Source: JANQLU01 sp964434955 (GTDB lineage Bacteria > Planctomycetota > Planctomycetia > Pirellulales > Pirellulaceae). From it: DNA of 64,000 bases. The first letter of the stretch is position 1. Every line of letters begins with the position of its first letter. The translations under genes and the position numbers were made by a program. Below are positions 25,653 to 34,142 of the stretch, in pieces. The DNA is taken from the NCBI GenBank assembly GCA_964434955.1, contig CAYSXI010000009.1:1-64000 (forward strand), read 5' to 3'. Under the pieces are notes generated by a model. The model was given only the letters and a program-made list of their open reading frames with translations. It made no database searches and had not been told where the DNA came from.

Positions 25653-26171
25653 TTAGCCGCCTGGACTGCCGCTTTTCACCCAACCCGCCTCATGGAAGTC
25701 ATTCATTCGCATCTTCAGAATCAACTGTCCGGCATGATGTTGGACATGCCGCATATTGTACTCGTGTGCCTCCAGTCGGCTCATGGATAGCCAGGGAATC
25801 TGCGAAATGGCAGTGAGCGTTACTTCGGTTTCCGCCGCGATGACTTCTCGAAGTTTGGCTCGGCAGAAGGCAAGGTACTCAACGAGAAACTCGCGGGAGT
25901 AATGGTTTTTGCGACTCCGGTTTTCAAGCTCCTCGTAATCACCGAAATCGACGGGATGTCCACGGTGGAATGCTTGTTCGCGTTGGTCATCGAGTGATTC
26001 CCCGAGATACAAGTCCGTGAAGAAAAGCGTATGGAACAAAGCCTGGTCGAAGGATAATTTGTGAACGGGGGCCTGAAAGTGTGCATCGGGCCAATTTGCA
26101 AGGCTCTCTCCAAGCATGGATACGGCTGCTTCAAATTGTCCGAGCAGCGACGATTTTACCAATTCAATCAT
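25653..26171 (-). CDS. DinB-like metal-binding four-helix protein
   Basis: The product (172 residues from ATG 26171) has a DinB/DUF-type four-helix bundle pattern. It has putative metal ligands in LSFDQALFHTLFFTDLYL (His) and in the C-terminal HEYNMRHVQHHAGQLILKMR, which supplies the conserved H-x3-H. DinB-superfamily proteins include nickel- or zinc-dependent thiol transferases and proteins of unknown role. The start chosen overlaps the end of the upstream membrane protein gene by 8 bp, suggesting translational coupling. Function beyond the fold is unknown. Confidence 0.75.
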   Translation of the reverse strand: MIELVKSSLLGQFEAAVSMLGESLANWPDAHFQAPVHKLSFDQALFHTLFFTDLYLGESLDDQREQAFHRGHPVDFGDYEELENRSRKNHYSREFLVEYLAFCRAKLREVIAAETEVTLTAISQIPWLSMSRLEAHEYNMRHVQHHAGQLILKMRMNDFHEAGWVKSGSPGG

Positions 26172-26469
26172 GGGAGTTTTGATCTTGGGTTTCGTTGGTG
26201 GATTCGATTCTCCAGCCAAGATATCCGGCAAGAAAGAACATCGCGAGACTCAATAGAATGATCGTCGCCGAAATGGCGAAGCCCAATTGCCAAACGAAAA
26301 TTGAGAGGCCTGCGGCGATGGCAAAAAGTAAGGCGAATACCAGCGCGACCAAAGTAACGCGTTGCAGGAATGCCGTTTCATGGTCTTCGGATCGCCTCAG
26401 GATTCCTACAAACGCATGCCAAAACGACTTCAGCAACAACGACAAAACGATCGAGAATATTTCAATCAT
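26164..26469 (-). CDS. Small integral membrane protein
   Basis: The product (101 residues) begins MIEIFSIVLSLLLKSFWHAFVG, followed by two clear transmembrane segments (VALVFALLFAIAAGLSIFVW and LGFAISATIILLSLAMFFLA) and a polar tail. No family is recognised. It overlaps the DinB-like gene by 8 bp and is 145 bp downstream of lpxI on the same strand. Confidence 0.65.
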   Translation of the reverse strand: MIEIFSIVLSLLLKSFWHAFVGILRRSEDHETAFLQRVTLVALVFALLFAIAAGLSIFVWQLGFAISATIILLSLAMFFLAGYLGWRIESTNETQDQNSHD

Positions 26470-26614
26470 GTTTTCGCGGGACGATTTTGATTGGCCTGAA
26501 TGTGGTCAATCTTCGAGGAGTGGCGGCGAATCTTTGGGCCGCACAAATGTAGTATCCAGCCAGATGCCAGGGACGGTCGCCCGAAGCAAGTGTTATCAGG
26601 GAGCCGCCCTTTCA

Positions 26615-27511
26615 TCAGGCACTTTTGCGGAGCGTTTGATTCATTTGCGAATCCGAAAAGGCCGCTACGACCATCCCGTTTCGATTGGCAAAATCGATGA
26701 CCTTGTCTTCTTCCAGGATGATCGTCTTTTCCGCCTCGATTGCCAGTACTTTCCCGCCTGCTTTGGAAATGGTTTCGAGGGTGCCGACACCGATCGTTGG
26801 AACATCGAACCGCATGTCCTGTTCGGGCTTGGCAACTTTGACGACAGTGAAACCGCCGGAGGTGCAGAGCGATCCGGCCCGGGCAATGCACTCATCGGTA
26901 CCTTCGACGGCTTCGACGGCGATCACCGCGCGGCCTTTTACGGCGACGGTTTGCCCAACATCCAGTCGCCCCATTTCCTTGGCGAGCATCCAGCCAAACT
27001 GAACGTCGCGCCATTGGTAGTCGGTCAGAGTATTCTTGGTGAGCGTTTTGTTTTTCACGAGTAACTCCGGTGCGTAATCCGTTGCCGGGCCAAAACGAAT
27101 TCCGTGATCGGCGAAAAGCTGGACAACGTTGCCCAGCAGGGAATCGTCATTTCGATTGCGGGACTTGGTGATGAAATGTTTGTAGAAGTATCGCCAGAAC
27201 AACAAGTCGGGCAGATGGATCAGCCACCCGTACTTTCGAAAGAGGTTGGTCTTGAAGATTTTGCCTGCCATCGTCGCGTCCGTGACCCCATGCCGCCGAA
27301 AGAAGCGAACCTGGCCCGCAAACCGAGTCAAACCGACCCAGCGGAAATCGTCGCAAATCGCTTCCAGGGCTGGATCCGCATGCCCGCGAATTCCGCAGCA
27401 TACGACGGCGTGACCCTGTTGCTTGAGTTGTCGGGCCACGATGAGCGGGTACTGGCCCCAACCGGCGAGGAGGCCAATACAGGAAGGTTTTGAATCTGAA
27501 CGGCTTGGCAT
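26615..27511 (-). CDS. lpxI: UDP-2,3-diacylglucosamine pyrophosphatase LpxI
   Basis: LpxI cleaves UDP-2,3-diacylglucosamine to lipid X and UMP in lipid A synthesis, replacing LpxH. From ATG 27511 the protein has 298 residues, close to the LpxI family. Motifs are IGLLAGWGQYPLIVARQLKQ at the start, VTDATMAGKI, RNDDSLLGNVV, then in the C-terminal domain GRAVIAVEAVEGTDECIARAG and DMRFDVPTIGVGTLE. The open frame extends into lpxD, but the family start fits MPSRSDSKPSCIGLLAGWG. It lies 22 bp after lpxD, so an lpxD-lpxI operon is likely and indicates a lipid A-containing outer membrane. Confidence 0.9.
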   Translation of the reverse strand: MPSRSDSKPSCIGLLAGWGQYPLIVARQLKQQGHAVVCCGIRGHADPALEAICDDFRWVGLTRFAGQVRFFRRHGVTDATMAGKIFKTNLFRKYGWLIHLPDLLFWRYFYKHFITKSRNRNDDSLLGNVVQLFADHGIRFGPATDYAPELLVKNKTLTKNTLTDYQWRDVQFGWMLAKEMGRLDVGQTVAVKGRAVIAVEAVEGTDECIARAGSLCTSGGFTVVKVAKPEQDMRFDVPTIGVGTLETISKAGGKVLAIEAEKTIILEEDKVIDFANRNGMVVAAFSDSQMNQTLRKSA

Positions 27512-27533
27512 TTTCGATTCCGTCGATCCAACG

Positions 27534-28673
27534 TCAGGCCGCTTCGTTTCGAATCTGATCCAGCTTCTGCTCAATCGATTCATTGCGTTTCTGAATGTCT
27601 TTTTCAACGGTTTCCAATTTGCGATTTAATTGGTTCATCGTCGACCGAAGCTCGGGAAGACGCGCCTGCACCGCCCAAACCTGCATGGTTTTTCGGGCAG
27701 GTAAGGCCGGGATACCGATCATCGTTTGACCGGCCTCAATGTCAGCCATAACTCCCGTCTTGGCACCCAATCGAACCCGATCACTGATATCCACATGATC
27801 ACCAATGCCCGCCTGTCCGCCCATCACCACAAAACTGCCTGTCGTGCAACTTCCGGCAATTCCGACCTGGGCACAGATCATATTGTGTTCGCCAATTTGA
27901 ACGTTGTGTCCAATCTGAACCATGTTGTCGAAGCGGGTTCCGGTACCAATTCGAGTCGCCCCAAAGGCCCCCCGATCGACGCAGGAGTTCGCACCCAGTT
28001 CAACATCGTTATGGACTTCCACGAAGCCCAATTGGTGTTTGATGTGATGGCCTTCCTGGTCGCTCTCGTAGCCAAAACCATGCGCGCCCAGAACGACGCC
28101 TGCATGAATCGTTGTGTCGTTTCCGACGATGGTGTCGGGGTAGAGCGTGGCATTAGGAAAGATGTTGACGTTCGATCCAATTCGACTTCGCTCAAGGATG
28201 CAGACATTGGGATAGATCGTTGTGCCCGATTCGATCTCGACTTCGTCACCGATGTAAGCGCCGGGATAGATGGAAACGTCTTCCGCGATCTTGGCGGAGG
28301 CACTGATGTAGGCTTTCGAAGACGCGCCAATTCGCGGCCGCTGAACTGGGGGACGCATCAAGTTGACCAGTTGGACAAACCGCTTCTCAGGCTCATCGAC
28401 TTGGATGTAAGCGATCTCGATCGGCGGTTGATAGTTGCGAGGAACGATCACGGCAGACGCGTTGGACTTTGCCAACTCATCGCTGTGCCGAGCGCTAGCG
28501 AGAAAGGTGATTTCACCGTCGATCGAACTGTTCAACGTTCCGCAACCGCGGATCATTGTTTCGGGATCGCCGTGCAATTCTCCTTCGAGAATCTCCGTAA
28601 TCTCGGACAAGCGGAATTCTTTGCTTTGAACAGCCGGATATTGTTGGGTCGGCGCAGGCTGGCGGGTTTCCAT
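27534..28673 (-). CDS. lpxD: UDP-3-O-acylglucosamine N-acyltransferase LpxD
   Basis: LpxD transfers the second acyl chain in lipid A synthesis. The 379-residue protein has an N-terminal uridine-binding domain (LSEITEILEGELHGDPETMIRG; ITFLASARHSDELAKSNASAVIV). A left-handed beta-helix of hexapeptide repeats follows (SIYPGAYIGDEVEIESGTTIYP...), with the catalytic His region VVLGAHGFGYESDQEGHHIK. The C-terminal 60 residues form a predicted coiled coil (LRSTMNQLNRKLETVEKDIQ), longer than usual. Start ATG 28673. The short 5' spacer carries no repeat or RNA element I can see. Confidence 0.93.
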   Translation of the reverse strand: METRQPAPTQQYPAVQSKEFRLSEITEILEGELHGDPETMIRGCGTLNSSIDGEITFLASARHSDELAKSNASAVIVPRNYQPPIEIAYIQVDEPEKRFVQLVNLMRPPVQRPRIGASSKAYISASAKIAEDVSIYPGAYIGDEVEIESGTTIYPNVCILERSRIGSNVNIFPNATLYPDTIVGNDTTIHAGVVLGAHGFGYESDQEGHHIKHQLGFVEVHNDVELGANSCVDRGAFGATRIGTGTRFDNMVQIGHNVQIGEHNMICAQVGIAGSCTTGSFVVMGGQAGIGDHVDISDRVRLGAKTGVMADIEAGQTMIGIPALPARKTMQVWAVQARLPELRSTMNQLNRKLETVEKDIQKRNESIEQKLDQIRNEAA

Positions 28674-28817
28674 TTTTCAGCTTCCTTTCTGAATTTCTTG
28701 CCGAGTATCTCAGGCGGCAAGTTCGCAACCGCGAATTCTATGACGAAACCCATATTTTCTCCAACACGAATTCCCGGGCGAATTTGGCTTCTGTTGCCGC
28801 TCCACTCTGCCCTTCGT

Positions 28818-28846
28818 TTGGCGAATCCAACTTCGTGAACTAGAAT
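28818..28846 (+). promoter_or_regulatory. Sigma-70-type promoter of the gene at 28880
   Basis: TTGGCG (28818-28823), a 17-bp spacer and TAGAAT (28841-28846) lie 33 bp before the ATG. Confidence 0.5.
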
Positions 28847-28879
28847 GCAGTAGATGCAAGTCCCAATAGGTTGAGCTTC

Positions 28880-29209
28880 ATGATTGTTGAATTAACGAAT
28901 TTGCTGGCACAGGACTACGGTCTGGCCATTCCAGTGATCTTGCTTTGCATTTTCTTTGGAATCGTTTTGATTACGATTCCACGGCCACGAAAAAAATACA
29001 TGACGGTGACCGAGACTCGGGACAAGAATATGGTCAAAGTCCGTCGAAAGCGGCCGTCCGTTGCCAGTAATCCCGGTATGCAAGCACCTCAGCAGCCGGT
29101 CCAACCGCAACAAGCCCAACCGCAACACGCGCGCCCGCAACAGGCGCGCCCGCAACCCGGACAGCCGATGCAGCGGCCGCCCCAAAACCGCCCGCCACAA
29201 CCTCGCTAG
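28880..29209 (+). CDS. Small membrane protein with Pro/Gln-rich repeat tail
   Basis: The product (109 residues) starts at ATG 28880 with MIVELTNLLAQDYGLAIPVILLCIFFG. One transmembrane helix extends to about residue 32, then comes a basic juxtamembrane stretch (PRPRKKYM) and a cytoplasm-like Lys/Arg-rich region. From residue 65 the tail consists of degenerate repeats of Q-P-Q-Q-A/H-R-P (QAQPQHARPQQARPQPGQP). Function is unknown. The sigma-70-like promoter 33 bp upstream and the conserved reading frame support a real gene. Confidence 0.65.
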   Translation: MIVELTNLLAQDYGLAIPVILLCIFFGIVLITIPRPRKKYMTVTETRDKNMVKVRRKRPSVASNPGMQAPQQPVQPQQAQPQHARPQQARPQPGQPMQRPPQNRPPQPR

Positions 29210-29235
29210 TGCAAATCGTAATTGCTAGCTTTGTC

Positions 29236-29395
29236 GCGCGAATACTTTGTGGCGCGAATACTTNNNNNNNNNNNNNNNNNNNNNNNNNNNNNNNNNNNNN
29301 NNNNNNNNNNNNNNNNNNNNNNNNNNNNNNNNNNNNNNNNNNNNNNNNNNNNNNNNNNNNNNNGCGCGAATACTTTGTGGCGCGAATACTTCGTG
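29236..29395. repeat. 16-bp tandem repeat array interrupted by N gap
   Basis: The unit GCGCGAATACTTTGTG occurs at 29236-29251 and partially at 29252-29263 before the gap. It recurs at 29364-29379 and, as GCGCGAATACTTCGTG, at 29380-29395 after it. The two flanks are 128 bp apart, exactly eight units, so the array may run unbroken through the N run with about ten units in all. The array is noncoding, between the Pro/Gln-rich membrane protein gene and a small minus-strand gene. Confidence 0.8.
29264..29363. other. Run of 100 undetermined bases inside a tandem repeat
   Basis: The N run lies wholly within the 16-bp repeat array. It is either a conventional 100-N scaffold gap where the assembler collapsed the repeat, or masking. 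Confidence 0.95.
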
Positions 29396-29487
29396 GCGAA
29401 GGCAGCAGGTCAATGCCTGGAAGCCAACTGCATGGCTTGTCTTTCAACGGCCGTGCAACGAGCCAAGCGAAGCATCAAGGAAGGACT

Positions 29488-29721
29488 TCAGTCTTTGCTT
29501 GAAGTCTCAATCCCGGCCGAGCTGTTTTTTTGCCGCTGGTGATTCGCAATAGTCCAAACCAGAACGAATGTTGCGCAAACCAGGAGGACGACCACCGGTT
29601 TTCGGTAGTCCTGGTTGATGCAATAAACGGCCGTTCCGATTGCGAGCAGGACAAACCAGGAAATGAGTCCGGCTAACAAGAGGCGCAAGGGCGTCCGCGT
29701 GTTTTCGATTTTTGAATTCAT
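29488..29721 (-). CDS. Small two-helix membrane protein downstream of ilvC
   Basis: From ATG 29721 the product has 77 residues with two transmembrane segments (LLLAGLISWFVLLAIGTAVY and VVVLLVCATFVLVWTIA) and polar ends. It begins 5 bp after the ilvC stop and is probably co-transcribed. No family is recognised. Confidence 0.5.
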   Translation of the reverse strand: MNSKIENTRTPLRLLLAGLISWFVLLAIGTAVYCINQDYRKPVVVLLVCATFVLVWTIANHQRQKNSSAGIETSSKD

Positions 29722-29726
29722 GCCAT

Positions 29727-30746
29727 TCAATCGGAATTGGTTTGGGCGTTTTGCCCGCCGGAATTCATCATGTTCCGGAGGCGATTCCCGACGGCCTCAA
29801 TTTCACTTTCTTTCTCTTCTTGTCGAAACGCGTCCAGTCGCGGGCAGCCTTCCTTATACTCGGCCAGCCATTCTTTTGCGAACTCACCGGACTGGATTTC
29901 TTTGAGGATTGTTTCCATTTTGCTTTTTGTTTGGTCGTCGACGATTCGATGCCCGCGGCTGAAGTCTCCGAACTCCGCGGTATTGGAAATATGTTCGTGC
30001 ATGAAGGCGAGCCCGCCTTGGTGAAGCAAGTCAACGACCAGCTTGAGTTCGTGGAGGCATTCAAAAAACGCAAGTTCCTTTTGGTATCCTGCTTCGACTA
30101 GCACGTCGAATGCCATTTTGACGAGGTGGCTGACGCCGCCACAAAGCACAACTTGCTCGCCGAACAAGTCCGTTTCGGTTTCCGCAGCGATCGTCGTTTC
30201 CATCACACCGGCCCGGGTACCGCCGATGGCTTTCGCATAAGCCAGACCCGTGTCAAACGTTTGCTGGTCGGCGTGCTCGCCGGGCGCGATTAAACAGGCC
30301 ACTCCATGTCCCTGGGTGTAGGCGGTTCGAACCATGTGGCCCGCCCCCTTGGGGGCAACGAGAATGGCCGAAGTTCCTGGAGGCGGAATCATTTCACGAT
30401 AGTGAAGACTGAAACCGTGGCAAGCCATTAGGACATCGCCATTCTTGAGGTGTGGCTCAATTTCCGACTTGAAAAGCGGACCATGCTTTTCGTCGGGGAG
30501 AAGCACGTTGATCACTTTTGATCGGGCAGTGGCCTCGGCAAGTGAGACCGGGTGGAAACCGTCATCCACCGCCAGCTGGTAGTTGGGACCGCCCCGTCGT
30601 TGTCCGACAATGACCGGGCAACCGCTGTCCCTTGCGTTGAGTGCATGGGCTCGGCCCTGAGCACCGTAGCCGAGGATTGCGATGGGACGGTTTTCCAGTA
30701 ACGACAAATCGGCGTCGTCTTCGAAGTAAGTTTTGTAATCAGACAT
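29727..30746 (-). CDS. ilvC: Ketol-acid reductoisomerase
   Basis: IlvC converts acetolactate or acetohydroxybutyrate to the dihydroxyacids in valine, isoleucine and leucine synthesis. The start is ATG 30746 (MSDYKTYFEDDADLSLLENR), giving 339 residues, a class I length; the 40 extra upstream codons are unsupported. Rossmann motif IAILGYGAQGRAHALNARDSG is followed by VGQRRGGPNYQLA, the cofactor loop. The KARI C-terminal knotted domain carries ETETDLFGEQVVLCGG with the metal-binding Asp and Glu, then CLHELKLVVDLLHQGGLAFM. No ilvB, ilvN or leu genes are near. Confidence 0.95.
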   Translation of the reverse strand: MSDYKTYFEDDADLSLLENRPIAILGYGAQGRAHALNARDSGCPVIVGQRRGGPNYQLAVDDGFHPVSLAEATARSKVINVLLPDEKHGPLFKSEIEPHLKNGDVLMACHGFSLHYREMIPPPGTSAILVAPKGAGHMVRTAYTQGHGVACLIAPGEHADQQTFDTGLAYAKAIGGTRAGVMETTIAAETETDLFGEQVVLCGGVSHLVKMAFDVLVEAGYQKELAFFECLHELKLVVDLLHQGGLAFMHEHISNTAEFGDFSRGHRIVDDQTKSKMETILKEIQSGEFAKEWLAEYKEGCPRLDAFRQEEKESEIEAVGNRLRNMMNSGGQNAQTNSD

Positions 30747-30933
30747 GATTTCTTCTTTCCATTTGAATCGAGCGTACTTGGCCCAAGTCGCAAACGGTAA
30801 GTGGTGAGTTTCACCAAGGTTTAAATTCGGCAGCCCATCATTGAAGCGGGGCATGGTTTCAAGCAAAATGATGTCTTCATTTTATGCGCGTTGCATCAAA
30901 TCAGAAATGATCGTCAACAGGATTCCGTAGAAC

Positions 30934-31176
30934 ATGTACCAGGGAAAGCCCAGGAAGCCGAATTCCGGATGTGCCTACGTGTTGATGATTGGAATCATCG
31001 TGATCGGACTCTTTATTTTTAATATGCTTGTCGTTCGCAGTATCTTTGCGGCGTTGCCGTCCGATAAGCAGCAGGTTCGGCAATTCATCGAGCTGGTCCT
31101 TCCCATTGCGATGGTATTTATCGAATTCTGGATATTCGATTTCTTGACCGACATGCTGGACCGAAGACTGACTTGA
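30934..31176 (+). CDS. Small membrane protein, hypothetical
   Basis: The 80 residues (MYQGKPRKPNSGCAYVLMIG...) contain two predicted transmembrane helices (YVLMIGIIVIGLFIFNMLVV and LVLPIAMVFIEFWIFDFL) separated by a charged loop. No family is recognised. It is divergent from ilvC and its stop codon lies inside the first unit of the 20-bp repeat array. Confidence 0.55.
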   Translation: MYQGKPRKPNSGCAYVLMIGIIVIGLFIFNMLVVRSIFAALPSDKQQVRQFIELVLPIAMVFIEFWIFDFLTDMLDRRLT

Positions 31177-31251
31177 CTCGACGAAGACGGGCTTGACCGA
31201 ACGAAGACGGGCTTGACCGAACGAAGACGGGCTTGAGCGGACGAAGATGGG
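31172..31251. repeat. 20-bp tandem repeat, four copies
   Basis: Units start at 31172, 31192, 31212 and 31232. The two central units are identical (CTTGACCGAACGAAGACGGG); the outer two differ at three or four positions. Bases 31252-31417 after the array contain nothing I recognise. Confidence 0.85.
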
Positions 31252-31417
31252 CCCAACCAAATATGCAGCTCAAGGCGTAAACGCCGTTCCAAGGTTACTC
31301 GGTCGCTCCTCGATGGGCGGTGATCTGGCTTGTCTCCGATTCCTGCCGATGCCACGTCATGCAGGCCCTCTCTCTTGCGATGCAAACCGAGAGTCGATCA
31401 GAGGCCAGTTGGTTGAG

Positions 31418-32182
31418 TTACTCGATCGTGAATTCAACTGATCCAAGACTCTGAACATCCGCTCGCACATGATCGCCGGGTTTCATGAATTCTGCGGCGG
31501 TCGCGGCTCCCGCCATGACAACCGAGCCTTTTCCCAGTTGAACACCGGCCGCATGCGACAATCTTGCCGCGTGGATCAAGCTTTCGATTGGATCGCCCAG
31601 AATTGCCGCCGAAGAGCCATGTCGGATTGGGTTTCCATTGATCGACAATATCATGCCCAGGTTCTGAATCGGCAAAGTTGGTTCTTGCCAATCCCCGATG
31701 CAATATCCGCTGCTGGAAGCGTTATCGGCAATCACATCGGGTAGTGAGAATTTAAAATCCTGGAAGCGGCTATCAATGATTTCAATCGCCGGTGCGATGC
31801 TTTCGACAGCGTCGAACGCTTGATCACGACTGACGTTTCCAGCCAATTCTTTTTTCAAAAGGAAGCAAATTTCGGGTTCGCAACGCGGGTGAACGAACTT
31901 GGAAAAATTGACCTCCCCCGCATCGGGAATTTTCATGGCGTCGGTCAAACGGCCCCAGATCAAATCGTGAACGCCCATCTGCTCCATCTTGGCGCGACTG
32001 GTGAAGCCCATTTTGATCCCGGTTAACTTTTCGCCTCGTTCAATTCGTTTTTCAATCGAACGTGCTTGGATCAAGTAGGCTTCCGAAACGTCAAACGCAT
32101 CGGGGGCAAACTGGGGAATCGCGGTGGCCTGCTGGGCGGCCTGATCAAGCGTGGTGGCGTTGTCTTCAATGATCGTGTTCAT
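31418..32182 (-). CDS. 2-oxo-3-hexenedioate (4-oxalocrotonate) decarboxylase-like protein
   Basis: This 254-residue member of the 2-keto-4-pentenoate hydratase/FAH-like family is the last gene of the meta-cleavage operon. Family signs are KMGFTSRAKMEQMGVHDLIWG, HPRCEPEICFLLKKEL with metal-binding Glu residues, and VIADNASSSGYCIG. In DmpH-type enzymes these features go with decarboxylation of 2-oxohexenedioate to 2-oxopentenoate, the substrate of the hydratase encoded at 34135-34938. Assignment as decarboxylase rather than a second hydratase rests on the paired paralogue in the same operon. It overlaps the aldolase gene by 17 bp. Confidence 0.8.
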   Translation of the reverse strand: MNTIIEDNATTLDQAAQQATAIPQFAPDAFDVSEAYLIQARSIEKRIERGEKLTGIKMGFTSRAKMEQMGVHDLIWGRLTDAMKIPDAGEVNFSKFVHPRCEPEICFLLKKELAGNVSRDQAFDAVESIAPAIEIIDSRFQDFKFSLPDVIADNASSSGYCIGDWQEPTLPIQNLGMILSINGNPIRHGSSAAILGDPIESLIHAARLSHAAGVQLGKGSVVMAGAATAAEFMKPGDHVRADVQSLGSVEFTIE

Positions 32183-33200
32183 TTGTCATCTTCAATAAAT
32201 CGAGCGCTACATCTTCAATCATGTCTTCCTGCCCGCCGACCATTTTGCGTTTTCCAAGTTCGACAAGTATCTCGCGGACATCGAGATTGTGCTTTTGACT
32301 GGCCCGTTCGGCGTGCAGCAGGAAGCTTGAATAAACCCCTGCGTAGCCGAGCGAAAGGGTTTCGCGGTCAACACGAACGGGGCGTTTCTGGATTGGCCGA
32401 ACTAGGTCGTCCGCGGCATCCATCAATTCAAACAAGTCACAACCGGTGTTCCAGCCATATCGATTGGCGACGGCGATAAAAACTTCGAGTGGGGCATTGC
32501 CTGCACCGGCCCCCATTCCCGCCAGGGATGCGTCGACCCGAGTCGCCCCTTGCTGAACCGCCGCAATACTGTTTGCGACACCGAAACTTAGATTGTGGTG
32601 GGCGTGAATTCCCTTTTCGGTCTCGGGTTGAAGCCGATCGTTGTAAGCCCGCATTCTGGCAACAATGTCATCGGGGGTCATCGCTCCGCCGCTATCGGTG
32701 ATGTAGACACAGTGAGCGCCATACGATTCCATTAATTGGGCTTGAATGGCCAGTGCTTGCGGTTCACTCATGTGCGCCATCATCAGGAAGCCAGACACAT
32801 CCATCCCGTTTTCTCGTGCCCATTCGATGTGCTGCCGGGATACATCCGCTTCGGTGCAATGCGTCGCGACCCGAACCGACTCGGCCCCGAGTCGTCTCGC
32901 CTGCTTGAGATCTTCCAGGGTGCCGATTCCCGGCAACAGGAGGACGGTCACGCGCGCGTTAGCGACCGTGTCGGATACCGCTTCAATCCACTCCCAGTCG
33001 GTGTGTTTCCCGAACCCGTAGTTGAAGCTCGAGCCTGCCAGCCCATCCCCGTGAGTGATTTCAATCGCGTCGACACCCGCGTGATCCAGGGCTTTGGAAA
33101 TAGCAATGACGTCGTCGAGTTGGTACTGGTGGCCGATGGCGTGCATTCCATCTCGAAGCGTCACATCTTGAATGTAAAGTTTTTCAGCGATTGGATTCAT
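32166..33200 (-). CDS. 4-hydroxy-2-oxovalerate aldolase
   Basis: The enzyme splits 4-hydroxy-2-oxopentanoate into pyruvate and acetaldehyde. The 344 residues are typical of DmpG/MhpE. Motifs are YIQDVTLRDGMHAIGHQYQL with the metal-binding Asp and catalytic Arg/His, ITHGDGLAGSSFNYGFG, HAHHNLSFGVANSIAA with the metal-binding His pair, and GAGAGNAPLEVFIAV. The C-terminal communication domain (SFLLHAERASQKHNLDVREIL) normally binds the acylating aldehyde dehydrogenase and channels acetaldehyde to it; that partner is the preceding gene, 9 bp upstream. Confidence 0.92.
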   Translation of the reverse strand: MNPIAEKLYIQDVTLRDGMHAIGHQYQLDDVIAISKALDHAGVDAIEITHGDGLAGSSFNYGFGKHTDWEWIEAVSDTVANARVTVLLLPGIGTLEDLKQARRLGAESVRVATHCTEADVSRQHIEWARENGMDVSGFLMMAHMSEPQALAIQAQLMESYGAHCVYITDSGGAMTPDDIVARMRAYNDRLQPETEKGIHAHHNLSFGVANSIAAVQQGATRVDASLAGMGAGAGNAPLEVFIAVANRYGWNTGCDLFELMDAADDLVRPIQKRPVRVDRETLSLGYAGVYSSFLLHAERASQKHNLDVREILVELGKRKMVGGQEDMIEDVALDLLKMTNEHDH

Positions 33201-33209
33201 GGCTTCGTC

Positions 33210-34142
33210 TTAAGTCGGGGCGGCCGTTTGTTTTGCGATCCATTTTTCCGCCGTTGCCAAAGCGGCGGAGGTCATGATGTCCAGGTTCCCGGCATAGGCA
33301 GGCAGAAAATCCCCCGCCCCTTCGACTTCCAGGTAGATGGTAACCTTGCAACCTCTCGAACCAGAAACGGTTTCCGGTAAGTTTCCGGCGTTGATCGAAT
33401 CAAACTGAACTTCCTGCTTCAATCGGTACCCGGGAACATAATCTTGAACGGCCTGTTCCATTTCGGAAATGCTCTGTCGAATGGCCTTTGTATCAGGTTC
33501 GCCTTCGACAAAGCAGAATACGGTGTTTCGCATCAGGATTGGGGGCGAAGCCGGGTTGAGGACAATAATGGCCTTTCCCGATTTCGCGCCGCCAACTGTC
33601 TCGAGTCCGCGAGCAGTGGTTTGCGTGAACTCATCAATATTTGCGCGAGTCCCCGGTCCGGCCGAACGTGAAGAAATCGAAGCGACAATCTCAGCGTAGG
33701 AAACGGGAGCCATTCGGTTGACCGCGTGAACCATCGGGATCGTGGCTTGGCCTCCACAGGTCACAAGATTCACATTGTCGACGTCCAGGTGCTGGGAAAG
33801 GTTGACGGTGGGCACGACGTAAGGCCCGATGGCGGCGGGCGTCAAATCAAGAATTTTCTTACCGTGCGCCCGCATCGATTCGTGGTGTTTCCGATGGGCT
33901 CCGGCACTGGTTGCGTCAAAAGCAATCGCGATGGAATCGAATTTGGGCATTTCAATCAAACCCTCAATTCCGGTTGCGCATATCGGCACACCCATTTCGG
34001 CGGCGCGTTTCAGGCCCTCCGATTCCGGATCGATTCCTACAAAGGCAACGACTTCTAGTGTTTCCGACCGGCCGGAGATTTTCATCAAAAGATCGGTTCC
34101 AATGTTTCCCGAACCGATGATCGCAACAGGCGTTTTACCCAT
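33210..34142 (-). CDS. Acetaldehyde dehydrogenase (acetylating)
   Basis: The enzyme oxidises acetaldehyde with CoA and NAD to acetyl-CoA, partner of the aldolase. From ATG 34142 the protein has 310 residues, as in DmpF/MhpF. The Rossmann start is VAIIGSGNIGTDLLMKI, the catalytic Cys lies in NLVTCGGQATIPMVHAVNR, and VLNPASPPILMRNTVFC is also characteristic. The start overlaps the end of the hydratase gene by 8 bp. The longer open frame upstream lies within the hydratase and is not used. Confidence 0.93.
   Translation of the reverse strand: MGKTPVAIIGSGNIGTDLLMKISGRSETLEVVAFVGIDPESEGLKRAAEMGVPICATGIEGLIEMPKFDSIAIAFDATSAGAHRKHHESMRAHGKKILDLTPAAIGPYVVPTVNLSQHLDVDNVNLVTCGGQATIPMVHAVNRMAPVSYAEIVASISSRSAGPGTRANIDEFTQTTARGLETVGGAKSGKAIIVLNPASPPILMRNTVFCFVEGEPDTKAIRQSISEMEQAVQDYVPGYRLKQEVQFDSINAGNLPETVSGSRGCKVTIYLEVEGAGDFLPAYAGNLDIMTSAALATAEKWIAKQTAAPT

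Noticed and set aside
29236..31251. CRISPR array
   Set aside because: The repeats are contiguous 16- and 20-bp units without spacers, and no cas genes are near.
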